Positions 27,549 to 38,300 of a DNA stretch of 64,000 bases are shown one piece after another. How positions within the stretch are numbered: the stretch's first letter is position 1; every line of letters begins with the position of its first letter. The position numbers and the translations under genes are program-made. The notes below the pieces were generated by a model. That model was not told the DNA's origin, did no database searches, and worked only from the letters and a program-made list of their open reading frames with translations. Location: the NCBI GenBank assembly GCA_951802425.1, contig OX637799.1, forward strand, positions 1 to 64,000, read 5' to 3'. The stretch is from Clavaria fumosa. Lineage: Eukaryota > Basidiomycota > Agaricomycetes > Agaricales > Clavariaceae.

Positions 27549-29504
27549 TGGATGATCTGATGGGGAGACCCCATCTCCTCATGCTATCCCTGCTGCCACT
27601 GTCCCTGGCCTTGCACCAGGAAACTAGTTGCTGACAAGCATCATCAGAATGGCCTGGTTGTCCCAGCCATTATTGTCACAAGGGGAGGAGGCCCTCCCCT
27701 GGGTCCAAGACCACATGATTCATGCTATCACTCACAGATCCTGGTGCCCTCAGTGCATCAGGTTCCATTGTCACATCTTCGAGTTGCTGTTGCACTTGGA
27801 TGAAGTGTTTCAGCAAACACTTAAGGAAGTGCAGGAAAGTGCTAAGCACAAACTTGGGCTGGGGCTTGAGGTGATGCAGTGCAAGCTGGAAGACTTGTGC
27901 AAGGATAATGAGAAGGGCAGTGCCCTTTGTGTGGGTCATCAGCAAAAGCTTGAAAAAGCTTATGATAATTTGGACAAGGTTGAAGAAGACCTTAGAGGGG
28001 CACAGGAGAAGATTCTCTCCTTGACAGAAAAGTTGGCAAGCACCAATGAGGAGCTTGCCACACTGAGAACCACAGCAAAGGGAAAGGGACCTGAAAGGGA
28101 CCCCTTGGAGTGGGACCCAAAATGGGCCTGCACCACTGTCTCGTATGCGGACATAGCACTGCCTACAGGGGACATTGACATCCCCATGAGTTTTGAAGAG
28201 GGATATATCCCCCTCTTCCACCTGCTGGTGTCAGTCAGCAGAATCCTGATGCCTCACTGAGGCATAAATGAACTTTCTCAGAGATGGTTCTCACACCTCT
28301 GACAAGGGGTTATCCCTTTAATGCCCCTCAACCAGACAGAGCTCCAGATGGCTACCCTTGGCCATCTGGGGTGTCCATGAAACCTGGTGCATGGGTTGTC
28401 AAGTTGAAGACAGTTGAGGAGGTGATTGCCCTCAACCAATAGGTGCATCATGGAGTGCCTGACAGCAGTTATGATATGACTGCCATGATGAAGATGTGAT
28501 GGGCTGTCAAGGAGACCCAGAAGAACGCCACAGTGGCTAAGCCACCCATGCCAGTTGAGGACTGGCTGGTGAGGAACTGGAGAGTTCCTGCCAGGGTCAA
28601 GAAATCAGCAGACCAGGTAGCCTGCCATCTGCAAGGGCAGATGTTGCAAGAGAGTGGAGGGATGGGCAACCCATCCCTGAGGACAGGACCCTCGGAAGTC
28701 ACAGGAGGGGGAGTACCCTCCTATCCATTGTACCAGACATTGCTGCTGGCAATGATGAGAGTAGTTGTGCCTCCCATGAGGGAGTTTATAGACATTGGGG
28801 AGCTGTTGCTCCCCCAAGAGTTGTGGCTCTCCTTTGTAGGAGAGAAGGGGGAAATTCCCCCTATGAATCCAAAAGGTGACAGAGGCGCAGTGTCAGACCT
28901 GCACTGCTATGTTGAGGAAATAAGGATGGGCAGAGTGGCCATCCTTGGCATTGATAAAGATGGGGACTCACCCCTGTCTTTTGCATGCAAGGTGGCCATC
29001 TGGCACACCATAATGGCATGTGTGCCATCCCAGGCCCAGATGCGGTGCCTGTTCCTGGCCATGGCCATGGCCCTCTTTGTCTCAAAGGGGGCATATGTGC
29101 AGGCCATCAAAGGGAGAGTCCTCCCTGTGTGATGGTCCAGACTCTGGACCACAAAAGTAACACTGACAGTTGCACAGACAATCAAGGCATTTGCTGATGC
29201 CAGAGTCTCTGTTGAAGAAGCTCTGGGACAAATTTGTACTCATGTACTCACACAAGTACATGTGAAAGGGGAATGCCCCCTTAGATGATGACATCCAGCT
29301 AGTGCTGGCTGAATGGGAGAAGCCTCCCATACCCCCCGAATGTATGCACTGTTAGAGTGCATAGGGCACAGTGCACATCTGTGCTGCCTCTGGGTGGGGG
29401 AGAGGACAGGGGACAAATGGAGGGGCAACATGCCCCTGGAAGACAGTGGAAGTACATCCACTGTCCGAAACCCCCTAGGGCTGCCTATTGGAGGTTTAAC
29501 AATA
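27549..29504 (+). pseudogene. B2 copy of ORF-X, the additional 3' coding region of element B
   Basis: It begins with ATG at 27549 (MDDLMG), 152 bp after the chromodomain stop, and follows element B ORF-X. It contains a coiled-coil segment (about 27790-28080) and, after a TGA at 28498 that B shares, a second part from 28501 to about 29500. It keeps the 14 bp (near 28559) that B has lost, so it preserves the ancestral reading through that point. It is otherwise broken by indels and CpG loss. The function is unknown, and no transmembrane or enzymatic motif is recognised. Confidence 0.72.
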
Positions 29505-29743
29505 CACCCCCCACCAGGGTGTGCCACTCGTGACACACTGTCCAACTGGGGGCAGGTCATGCAGACCACTTGGCTGGAACTGTCAGCACCAGGCAAAGGC
29601 CCCAGGAGGGGATTGCACCTGGTGACATGGCGACAACTCTGCCCAAGGGGATGCACCCCTTTAATATTATTTTACAATCCTGCTTGTCATCCTGCACTGC
29701 CTGTGCATCATCTCTGGTTAGGGGCCTCTCCAGTGGGGGAGGG

Positions 29744-29955
29744 TGTAAGGCCCCAGGCCTTCTATATTTCCTATTACATAATCTACATACCATATTTAGT
29801 TCAATAAGCATAGCCGCTTGGCTATGCTTACATCAGCAGCCCCTGGAGGGCCACTCACCTATATATACAATGTCACAACTGTACAGAGAGGGCAGATCCC
29901 TCTATATAGAACTACCTACTCAATATACCATTGAGTCCAGTTCTTTTGAGGGATA
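29744..29955 (+). repeat. 3' LTR of B2, end-truncated
   Basis: It starts TGTAAGGCC after a purine-rich tract and follows the 227-bp LTR of element B, including the inverted repeat AGCATAGCC/GGCTATGCT and the TATATATA box. It stops at GAGGGATA, about a dozen bases short of the end seen in B (GAAAGTATTACA). Confidence 0.85.
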
Positions 29956-30286
29956 AGCTGCCTTTCAATGGCCCTGGCTTGGGTGGTGTTGTCATTCATG
30001 ATTTTTGACTGGCAGGGTGTGTCCTGGTGGTCAGTATGGGGGGGTTGTGCTCATGTAGTCCTGCTGCTCCCTGCATCTTCAGTCTGGTGACTGCTGGCAT
30101 TGGTTAACATTTGGTTTTTGGCTTTATTTTGCTGTTCTCTGCTCTGCTCTAGTATGGGTAGGTGGTTTGGAAATGTAGATATGGTAGTTAAGAGGCTCTT
30201 GTAAGGACTATGGTACTAGGTGACTGGGTATTCTTGATTTTGTTGTTGGGTTTTTATGGTGTTGTTGGGGTTGCCTAGAAAGGAAG
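29956..30286. other. Unassigned CpG-free spacer
   Basis: The stretch is T/G-rich with essentially no CpG. I see no coding similarity, LTR end or repeat. By position it may be the decayed leader or gag start of the copia relic that follows. Confidence 0.4.
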
Positions 30287-31546
30287 TTGCTCCCTTCACT
30301 CCCTTGTTCAATGCCATTGTCACACTCTGAGTCAATCGTTGCAACTGCCCTCATTGCCATCATGGTTGGTCATATTGAGGCCATGGTCCCAGCTCCTGCC
30401 AGCACCCCAGCAGGCCGGTTGAATGTGGCTGACCCTGCATCTGTGAACAATGGGCCAGCATCTCCAATGGAATTGGTGATCTCACCTCTGCCATTGGGAA
30501 ATGATGCAGTGTCTATCGCCCTAGCTGTGTCCTGGGCAGAGTCACAACTGTGCTATCACTGCTTACCTCAATTTGTGCTTCACAAATAGTGTCCCAGTGC
30601 AAAACTGCCTGCCAGCTTCTGAGTCCCTCTGCCAGCTTCTGAGTCCCTCTGCCAATTTGGTGCCTCGCTTGCAGGCCAGTACTCAGGGTCAGTGGCATGC
30701 AACATCCTGGCTGGTGTGAGAGCCTAGCACATCTTCTCCAATGTCCCTTGGAAGGGGGGTGTGCATCTCCAGCAAGCCCTGCATGGTGGTGAAAACCTGC
30801 AGCCTGTGACCTCAATCATGCCCATGTGATGGCCAGTGTCTTGTGACAACTCATGCCCACTGGACCCATCCTGATTACTGTGCATGTCCCTGAATGGAGT
30901 ATAAGAAGAGTCACAATACCTGCCTTCACTACCATTATCACCCTGCTGAAGATCAGCCTTGACCTGCTCATTGAACTGCTCAGCCAAGGGGCTGATTGCT
31001 GCACTCTCAGAGAAGGGCCTACCCAAAAGAAAGAAAGCAGTGAGGCAGCACTTACCACCACAATGAACTCTGCCAGACCCAAGGAAAAGGACTGGCTGAA
31101 AGGGAAGTGTTACATCTGCAGAAGACGGGACATTATCAGTATGATTGTTGGGCAAAAGAGGCAGGGAAAGGAAGGGCAAGACCCCCAACAAAAGGGCAGA
31201 AACACTGAGAAGGCTGCCACTGCTGAGCATGACAGTGACAAGATAGCATGGCTGGCTGTCATAGAAGAAGATTGTCAGCCTGAGACAGGCAAAAAGCCTG
31301 CCACTCACCTGACACATGACTATGGCAATGTCAAAATATACAACTCCAGCACTTTGTGGCACATGTCCCCTTACTGTTTGAAGTTTGTAAACTTCACTGA
31401 AATCCCTCCCAAGAACATTCACACAGCTTACTGGCATACCTTCTGTGCCACTGGCAAGGGGGATATGTACATCATGGTCCCAAAGGGGGAAACCAAGACA
31501 ATTTTATTATTATGAGACATACTCTATACCCAGCAATGTCAGCAAC
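30287..31546 (+). pseudogene. Decayed Ty1/copia gag-protease relic
   Basis: The downstream part is diagnostic. A frame at 30853-31515 carries a disrupted CCHC knuckle (CYIC near 31110, with its His and Cys readable in the next frame), then HMSPY, KFVNFTEIPP and a G-D-M-Y-I block, the hallmark of copia proteases just after the active site. The expected D-S-G-A-S appears as N-S-S-T-L, so the catalytic site is destroyed. The upstream frames (30287-30589 and around) are weak gag candidates. Integrase, RT and RNase H are absent; an LTR-like segment follows directly, so this is a deletion derivative. CpG is almost absent. Confidence 0.7.
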
Positions 31547-31968
31547 TGTTATGACCCCATCCAATCACATAAGCACTATCTCCACTCCAGGCTCTGGACT
31601 CTGCACCTTCTCTGATCTGCTCTGCCATAACTCTGCATACTCTGCTTCACACTTCCCTCAGACTCTGTTCTAGAACCTTCTCCCACCATCCCCCTGTTCT
31701 TGTAACCAATGGGTGGATGCCCATGACCCATGGGAGTCATTGTTGTTGTGGTTCCTTTGTTCCTTGAAGATTGCACAGGCACTTGTGGTGAAACCCTCCT
31801 GGAAATTTGATATATACTATGTTTCAGAGTACTCTTCTACTCCTGTCCTTGCAGTATAAGATCCCACCTGTAGTTCCCTGTTCTGCAATTTGAATATTAT
31901 CATCCCTTGATCCTGAACTCTGAGCTTTCATCCTCATTGTCCTCAACATTCTTCACATCATCCAAGCA
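31547..31968 (+). repeat. Probable copia-type LTR (boundaries uncertain)
   Basis: It begins TGTTATGACCCC right after the protease remnant, contains a TATA-like GATATATACTATG near 31810, and ends near CATCATCCAAGCA. No second copy in the window confirms the ends. The evidence is the TG start, the TATA position and the location after a copia relic. Confidence 0.42.
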
Positions 31969-31981
31969 ACTCCAAGCAGGA

Positions 31982-32275
31982 TGATGGGAGGGGGGAGAGA
32001 GGGATGGAATATGATAGGTATGGGATGGCCCAGTATAGCATTGCATTTGTTTTGGAATCCTATGGTTGGTTTTGATAAACGGGAGAATTTTGACTGGGTT
32101 GGTCAGCAGCTTTGGCATGCATTGGGAAATGAGTTTTGGGAAAATGTAAACCATGGAAATTGAGGATTAGAGGGGTAGATATAGGCACACAAAATTTCAA
32201 AAGACTAGCTTGAGTGGTTAGCTTGCAGTGAAAGAAAGCGCAGATACTCCATCTGCACAAGGACTATGCTGTTAG
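31982..32275. repeat. SatA fragment (3' portion of the unit)
   Basis: It matches SatA from TGATGGGAGG to the GCTGTTAG end, with CpG to TpG differences and one mismatch in the hairpin stem (GCAGATA). Its right end is the same base as in the solitary copy ending at 46174, and the next bases belong to element C. Confidence 0.92.
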
Positions 32276-32581
32276 TCCTGCGATGGACCCATCAAATAGC
32301 CTAAGTTGTATAGGGCGGGTTAGTGTTGAACAGAATTTCAAAGGTGTAAAGTCGGGCAAAACGAAACATTCGGTAGCTCCACAATCTACAAGTGTGGGTA
32401 CAGGGGTATTGCTAATTTGCAGAATAACAACGGAAATCAAAAAGGCAGCAGAAGAAATAGATGACAGAACTGTGTATAAGGGGAGTTCATCCATGCTACA
32501 GGTATCAGTATTGGTATCGATGGCAATATCGCAACTCAAGAATCTCCCTACATGCCTTGAGATGCTGGAGCATTTCCCAAC
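32276..32581 (-). pseudogene. pol: Element C aspartic protease fragment
   Basis: The minus frame carries TLVDCGATECFV near 32385, a retropepsin active site of the DCGA type also seen in element A, followed by the conserved flap region and FDGS. It ends at the SatA junction. Together with the gag fragment right of element B it forms one gag-pro region, but in shifted frames and with stops near the insertion site. Confidence 0.8.
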
Positions 32582-32586
32582 TTGTC
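32582..32586. other. Target-site duplication TTGTC (left) of element B
   Basis: TTGTC abuts the LTR TG at 32587 and is repeated exactly after the other LTR at 41692-41696. Five bases is the usual target duplication for Ty3/gypsy integrases. Confidence 0.93.
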
Positions 32587-32813
32587 TGTAATACTTTCTA
32601 TCCCTCAAAAGAACTGGACTCAACTGTATATTGAGTATGGTAGTTCTATGAAGAGGGATCTACCCTCTCTGTACAGTTGCGACACGATATATATATAGGC
32701 GAGCGGCCCTCTAGGGGCCGCTGAGGTAAGCATAGCCTAAGCGGCTATGCTAGTAGACTATTATGGTATGTATATTATGTAATAAAAGAATAGAAAAGGC
32801 CTATAGCCTTACA
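32587..32813 (-). repeat. 3' LTR of element B
   Basis: 227 bp, reading on the minus strand from TGTAAGGC to GTATTACA, identical in extent to the copy at 41465-41691. It holds two neighbouring inverted repeats (AGCATAGCC/GGCTATGCT and GCGGCCC/GGGCCGC) just upstream of a TATATATATA box. Confidence 0.95.
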
Positions 32814-32826
32814 CCCTCCCCTCCAG
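32814..32826 (-). other. Polypurine tract of element B
   Basis: The minus strand reads GGAGGGGAGGG immediately before the 3' LTR, the expected plus-strand primer site. Confidence 0.8.
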
Positions 32827-33109
32827 AGAGGCCCCAACCAGAGGCAACGCGTGGGCGGCACGGGACGATGAGCAGAAGTAGAATAATGTTACAAAGGGCG
32901 CATCCCCTTGGGCAAGGTTACCGCCATGTCACAGGGCGCGATCCCCTCCTGGGGCCTTTGCCTGGTGCTGATGGGTCCTACCCGGTGGTCTGCGTGACCT
33001 GCCCCCAGTTGGACAGCGTGTCACGAGCGGCACGCCCCGGTGGGGGGTGCCCCAAGTGCCGCTGTCTCGTCCTGCGGGGTAGGCATATGTTTTTAAAGAG
33101 CTCAGACGC

Positions 33110-34259
33110 TTAGTCCGAGCCCTGCTCGTAGTTGCACGGCGGCTCGCCCTCGTCGTCGCTCCAGTCGGGCGACGACACAACAGGCCTCTTTGCAGCCTTA
33201 GCGGCTGATGACTTAGCTGCTTTCTTTTGTTTTTGAGAGGGCCCCGCACCCTCTGTCTGGGATATTGTTAAACCCCCAATAGGTAGCCCTAGGGGGTTCC
33301 TAATGGTGGACATGCTTCCACCATCTTCAAGGGGCGCATCGCCCCTCCGTTCGTCTCCTGCCTTCTCGCTTAATCGAAGACGGCACGGACGTGCCCCACA
33401 CCCTATGCACTCTAGCAGTGCATATGTCCGGGGCGGTATGGGAGGCTTCTCTCGTTCACCCAGCGCTAGCTGGATATCATCATCCAAGGGGGCATTCCCC
33501 TTTCGCACGTACTCGCGTGCCCATGCGAGTACAAATTCGTCCCAGAGCTCCATTTCCCCAACGGAGACTCTGGCGTCTACAAACGCCTCAATCGTCTGTG
33601 CGACGGTTGGCGTTATCTTTGTGTTCCAGTGCCTGGAACGTCGTGCAGGGAGGACTCTCCCTTTAATGGCCTGCGTGTACGCCCCCTTTGACACAAAGAG
33701 GGCTACAGCCATAGCTAGAAACAGGCGCCGCATTCGGGCCCGGGACGGTGCGCACACCATTATGGTACGCCAAATGGCCACCTTGCGTGCAAAGGACAGG
33801 GGTGAGTCCCCGTCCTTATCAATACCAAGGATGGCCACTCTGCCCATCCTTATGTCAGCGGCCCAACAGCGCAGGTCTGACACTGCACCTCTGTCACCTT
33901 TCGGGTTCATAGGGGGAATTTCTCCCTTCTCCCCTACAAAGGAGAGCCACAGCTCTTGGGGGAGCAACGGCTCCCCGGTCTCTACAAACTCCCTAATGGG
34001 AGGCACAACCACTCTTGCCACTGTCAGCGGCAATGTCTGGTATGACGGATAGGAGGGTGCTCCCCCTCCTGCGACTTCCAAGGGTCCTGCCCTCAGGGAT
34101 GGGTCGCCCATCCCTCCGCTCTCTCGCAACATCTGCCCCTGCAGATGGCGTGCCACCCGGTCTGCCAATTTCTCGACGCCGGCAGGAACTCTCCAGTTCC
34201 TCAACTGGCGTAGGCAGCTTTCCCGCTGCCGCGTTCTTCTGGGCCTCCTTAATGGCCCA
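33110..34259 (-). pseudogene. ORF-X part 2 (frameshifted)
   Basis: It continues the ORF-X region after the TGA at 34260-34262. Compared with B2, B lacks 14 bp near 34200, between two copies of TGAGG, which shifts the frame. Downstream a 364-codon frame is open from 34204 to a TAA at 33110. It encodes LLPQELWLSFVGEKGE, a hydrophobic Ala-rich segment near the middle, a GCGARPC segment, and a Lys-rich then acidic C terminus (KQKKAAKSSAAKAAKR, then DWSDDEGE). I recognise no family. The matching copy in B2 shows the region belongs to the element. Confidence 0.7.
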
Positions 34260-35285
34260 TCACATCTTCATTACGGCAGTCATATCATAACTGCTGTCAG
34301 GTGCTCCATGATGCGCCTGCTGGTTGAGGGCTATCACCTCCTCAACCGTCTTCAACTCGACAGCCCACGCACTGGGCTTGATGGACATCCCCGATGGCCA
34401 GGGATAGCCATCCGGAGCCCTGTCCGGGCGGGGGGCATTAAAGGGATAACCCTTTGTCGGAGGTGCAAGCACCATCTCCGCAAACGTTCGTTTATGCCTC
34501 AGTGAGGCATCGGGGTTCTGCTGGCTAACACCAGCAGGTGAAAGAGGGGGATACCCCTCCTCAATGTTCATGGGGACGTCCACGTCCCCCATAGGCGGCG
34601 CTATGTCCACGTATGAGACAGCAGTGCGGGCCCTTTTAGGGTCCCGCTCCAAAGGATCCCTGTCAGGTCCCTTCCCTTTCGCCGCTGTTCGCACCACGGC
34701 GAGCTCCTCGTTGGTGCTTGCGAACTTTTCTGTCAAGGAGAGAACCTTCTCCTTCACCTTTCTAAGGTCAGCCTCGACCTTATCCAGGCTATCGTAAGCT
34801 TTTTCAAGCTTTTGCCAGTGCCCGGCGCAAAGGGCATTGCCCCTCTCAGACTCTTCATGCAAGTCATCCAACTTGTGCTGTATCATTCCGAGCTCCGGCT
34901 CGAGCTCATGCCTAGCGCTTTCCTGTGCTTCCTTAAGTGTTTGTTGAAACGCTTCATCCGAGTGCAGCAGCGACTCGAAGATGTGACGATGGAATCCGAT
35001 ACACTGAGTGCACCGGGATCCGTGGGTGATCGCATGGATCATGCGATCCTGGACCCAGGGGAGAGTTTCCTCCCCTTGCGACAACGACAGCTGGGACAAC
35101 CCAGCCATTCCGACGATGCTCGTCAGCAGCGAGTTCCCTGGCGCGAGGCCAGGGATGGCGGTGGTAGCGGTAGAGGCAGCAGCGGTAGCAGCGGCGGCGC
35201 GGGTAGCACGAGGAGATGGGGTTTCCCCCATCAGATCATCCATTGTAACAAATGGTTGATGAAGAAAAAGAGAAAAAGAGGGCAT
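34260..35285 (-). CDS. ORF-X part 1: coiled-coil protein encoded after pol in element B
   Basis: A 341-codon frame with ATG at 35285 (a second ATG, MDDLMG, 14 codons in, is the first that B2 shares), about 108 nt after the pol stop. Visible features are an Ala/Thr-rich N terminus, a long heptad-like charged segment (about residues 125-215, from DEAFQQTLKEAQ to ASTNEELAVVRT) that should form a coiled coil, and a basic patch (KGKGPDRDPLERDPKRAR) that could be a nuclear signal or bind nucleic acid. No signal peptide or transmembrane segment is obvious, so an envelope role is not supported. It ends at a TGA shared with B2; if that was CGA, parts 1 and 2 were one protein of about 720 residues. Function unknown. 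Confidence 0.6.
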   Translation of the reverse strand: MPSFSLFLHQPFVTMDDLMGETPSPRATRAAAATAAASTATTAIPGLAPGNSLLTSIVGMAGLSQLSLSQGEETLPWVQDRMIHAITHGSRCTQCIGFHRHIFESLLHSDEAFQQTLKEAQESARHELEPELGMIQHKLDDLHEESERGNALCAGHWQKLEKAYDSLDKVEADLRKVKEKVLSLTEKFASTNEELAVVRTAAKGKGPDRDPLERDPKRARTAVSYVDIAPPMGDVDVPMNIEEGYPPLSPAGVSQQNPDASLRHKRTFAEMVLAPPTKGYPFNAPRPDRAPDGYPWPSGMSIKPSAWAVELKTVEEVIALNQQAHHGAPDSSYDMTAVMKM

Positions 35286-35392
35286 GCCCTCTTAAGGTTT
35301 TGTACCTTATGGTGGAGCCACCACATGACTTAATCACTGTGGCTAATGACCCAGTGGTCTGGCTCGATCGTGTTTACTACTCCGCGCTCTGC

Positions 35393-38300
35393 TCAAGGGC
35401 GCCTAGGTAGCGCCCTCCACGAGTCTACACCTTGTAGTTCAAGGTAATGGTCTAGAGCAGCCAGCTCTTTGACCCCCATGTACGGCTCCCAGGTCGTATC
35501 CCCGAGGTCCCATTGAACCTCGCATTCCAGGTGGTGGCCTTCCCACCTATGGCCAATAATGGCGTCTACTAGCCATTCCTCCTTTGGATCCACACCAAAG
35601 TCATAAAAGACTTTCACTTCACGACACAGAAACAACGCGTCATCGTTTGGTTCATGTCACCGCAACCGGCTGACATGGAACGTCAGATGGATTCTCCTCG
35701 ACTTTAGCGAGTCGGGGAGCTCCAGCTCGTACGTAGACGATTCCGGTCTACACGACCATATTGGGTATGGCCCAATAAACTTCGGCATGAGCTTTCTAGC
35801 TCGTTTTTTAGGGAGATTCAAGTTCTCTGTTGAGAGGTAGACTAATTCTCCCTCTCTAAACGGGTGCTCTGCCCGTCTACGCTGGTTAGCGTAAAACGTC
35901 TGGTGGATGCGACTTTCTATAATCGCGTCGTGCACCATTGCAAGGTTGAGCGTGGCTTTCTCCGCGAACATCCGTACCCCTCTGGGCACCGCCCGGAGGT
36001 CATCTGGCAACTCTGCCATCATCTGGGGCATGTACCCATAGGTGAGCTCAAACGGGGCAAACCCCGTTGATGCGCTTATTGACGCATTAATGGCGAACTC
36101 GACCATTGGGATTCGCTCCGCCCAGTCTGTCTGGTCCGGTTGGACCACAGATCGGAGGATCTGAGACACGGATTGGATCGACCGTTCCGTCGCTCCATCT
36201 GTCTACAGATGGAAAGCTGTGGACATCTGCAGCTTGACACCGAGTAGTTGGTGTGTTTCCTGCCAAAAGGCAGACGTAAATCTTGGATCATGATCGGACA
36301 CAATCGATCCTGGCAACCCATGCAGTCTCACTACATGGGTTAGGAAGAGCCAGGCTAGCTCTGCTGCCATTACCGAAACGGTAACTGGTACTAGGTGTAC
36401 CAGTGAAGTGAGGTGGCAGATCACCACCCAGAGGTAGTCCGCCTCTTTTGACATAGGAAATGGACCTACGAAGTCCATTCCTATTGATTCCCAGGGCTGC
36501 CTGGGGATCGGGAGGGTGTGTAGCTGCCATTACCGAAACGGTAACTGGTACTAGGTGTACCAGTGAAGTGAGGTGGCAGATCACCACCCAGAGGTAGTCC
36601 GCCTCTTTTGACATAGGAAATGGACCTACGAAGTCCATTCCTATTGATTCCCAGGGCTGCCTGGGGATCGGGAGGGTGTGTAGAAGCCCTTGTGGCTTCT
36701 GAGGGGAAGTCTTGCTCGTCTGGCACGACGAGCAAAACTTATCGATGTCTTTAGACACTGATGGCCACCAGTAGTAACAGTGGACGTAATCCATCGTTAT
36801 CCGCGACCCCATGTGTCCTAGGACCGCATGGGCTTCCTGGATTATTCTCCCAGGGATGCTTTTCCCTTCATGAAGGGTACGAGGCACGCAGAGCACCTCG
36901 TCTCCCTTTTTATTCTCAGCGAAGATCAGGTCATCCCTGATCTTAAAACCGGTGTAGTTTCCCAGTTTCTCCAGAATTATTTTGAATAGGCGATCCTGTT
37001 CATAGCCATCACAGATGCTTTGCAGCATCCTGCTATCCCCCCCTTCCACGCGGGGCCTTAAGGGCACGAGCGTCTCGTCCCTCACCTCCCCGTCCGCTTG
37101 GGGCACAGGCGGCGGTTGCTCCTGCTCGGTCTCCTGGTCCGCGGCAGGTGCACGTACTCGTAGTGCGCGCACCTCCTCCAGGTGTCCGCGGGGCAACTCA
37201 TCCCCTTCAGGATCAAGGCGAACGTCCGCCTTCACGTACTTGTGATCCAGATGAATCTCATCTGTCGCGTCACTCATATGGTAACGCGAAAGGCCATCCA
37301 CAACTTTGTTGCTCTCGCCTTTAATGTAAGTGATGGAGTAGTCAAACCTCTCCATATATTCCATCCACCTGGCCTGCCGGCCAGACAAGCACGTTTGGTT
37401 CCTAAAGAACCCCAGTGCTTCGTGGTCTGTGATCACATTGATTCATCTACCGAGGAGTTTATCCTCCCATTTCTGTAGCGATTCAACAATCGCTAAGGCC
37501 TCCCAGTCCCAGGTTTTGTAACTAAACTGGGCCGGGCTGAACCTTTTAGACATAAACCCTGCCGGACGGCAGGTTTCCCTTGTCTTTCCCTGGCCATACA
37601 TGGCCCCTACGCCCGACACTGACGCGTCGCACACGAGCCAGATTGGCTCCTGTACTGCCGCGTCTACCGGGCGTAATATTGGCATTTTACACACCAATGC
37701 CTTAATCATCTCCATGCACTTGTCATGGAGTGGTCTCATGTGAAACGTTCGCGTTTCACTACACAGACTAGCCAAAGGGCCAGTGTAAGCGGACAGATCA
37801 GGCATGAACTGTCCGATGTACTGTACTAATCCGAGGAACCTCTGCACCTCGTTAACGCTTGTCGGCGTTTTCCAGTTACAGATTTTATCCACTTTATCCA
37901 CGGTGACATGGATTCCTCGGGCATCTATAATATGCCCTAAGCAATCTACGCTCTTCGCGTATAACGAGCACTTCTTCTTGCTCAAGAAAAGGCTCGTGCC
38001 TTTGAGGGTCTCAAAGACCGTCTTTAAGTGATGCTCATGGTCCTCCAAGGTCTTGGAGAAGACGAATACATTGTCTAAGTACACATGCACGTACTTTCCC
38101 AATTGATGACAAAATATGTGTGTCATCAGGCACTGGAAGGTAGCTGGGGCATTACAATCCCCTATCTGCATCACCTGTGAGAACATGGTGCCCAAGACAG
38201 TCGCGAACACCGTCTTCCACACGTCCTCAGGCTCTACGCGTACTTGCTTGTACGCATCTGATAGGTCAATCTTTGACCTATACACGGCTCTAGCCACGTC

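Larger units (their letters stand above)
25734..29955 (+). mobile_element. B2: CpG-depleted, deleted copy of chromovirus B
   Basis: It aligns in order with the minus strand of element B from mid-RT to the 3' LTR: RT, integrase core, chromodomain, ORF-X and LTR. It has deletions of about 1.2 kb (RNase H to integrase N terminus, junction near 26499), about 85 bp (integrase C terminus, near 27018) and about 200 bp (end of ORF-X, near 29505), plus smaller indels. Where B has CG, B2 usually has TG or CA. The upstream half of the copy is absent because element A abuts it at 25733. Confidence 0.9.

Noticed and set aside
34260..35285. ORF-X as an envelope gene
   Set aside because: The position fits, but no signal peptide, transmembrane anchor or cleavage site is visible, and a coiled coil with a basic patch does not indicate an envelope protein.
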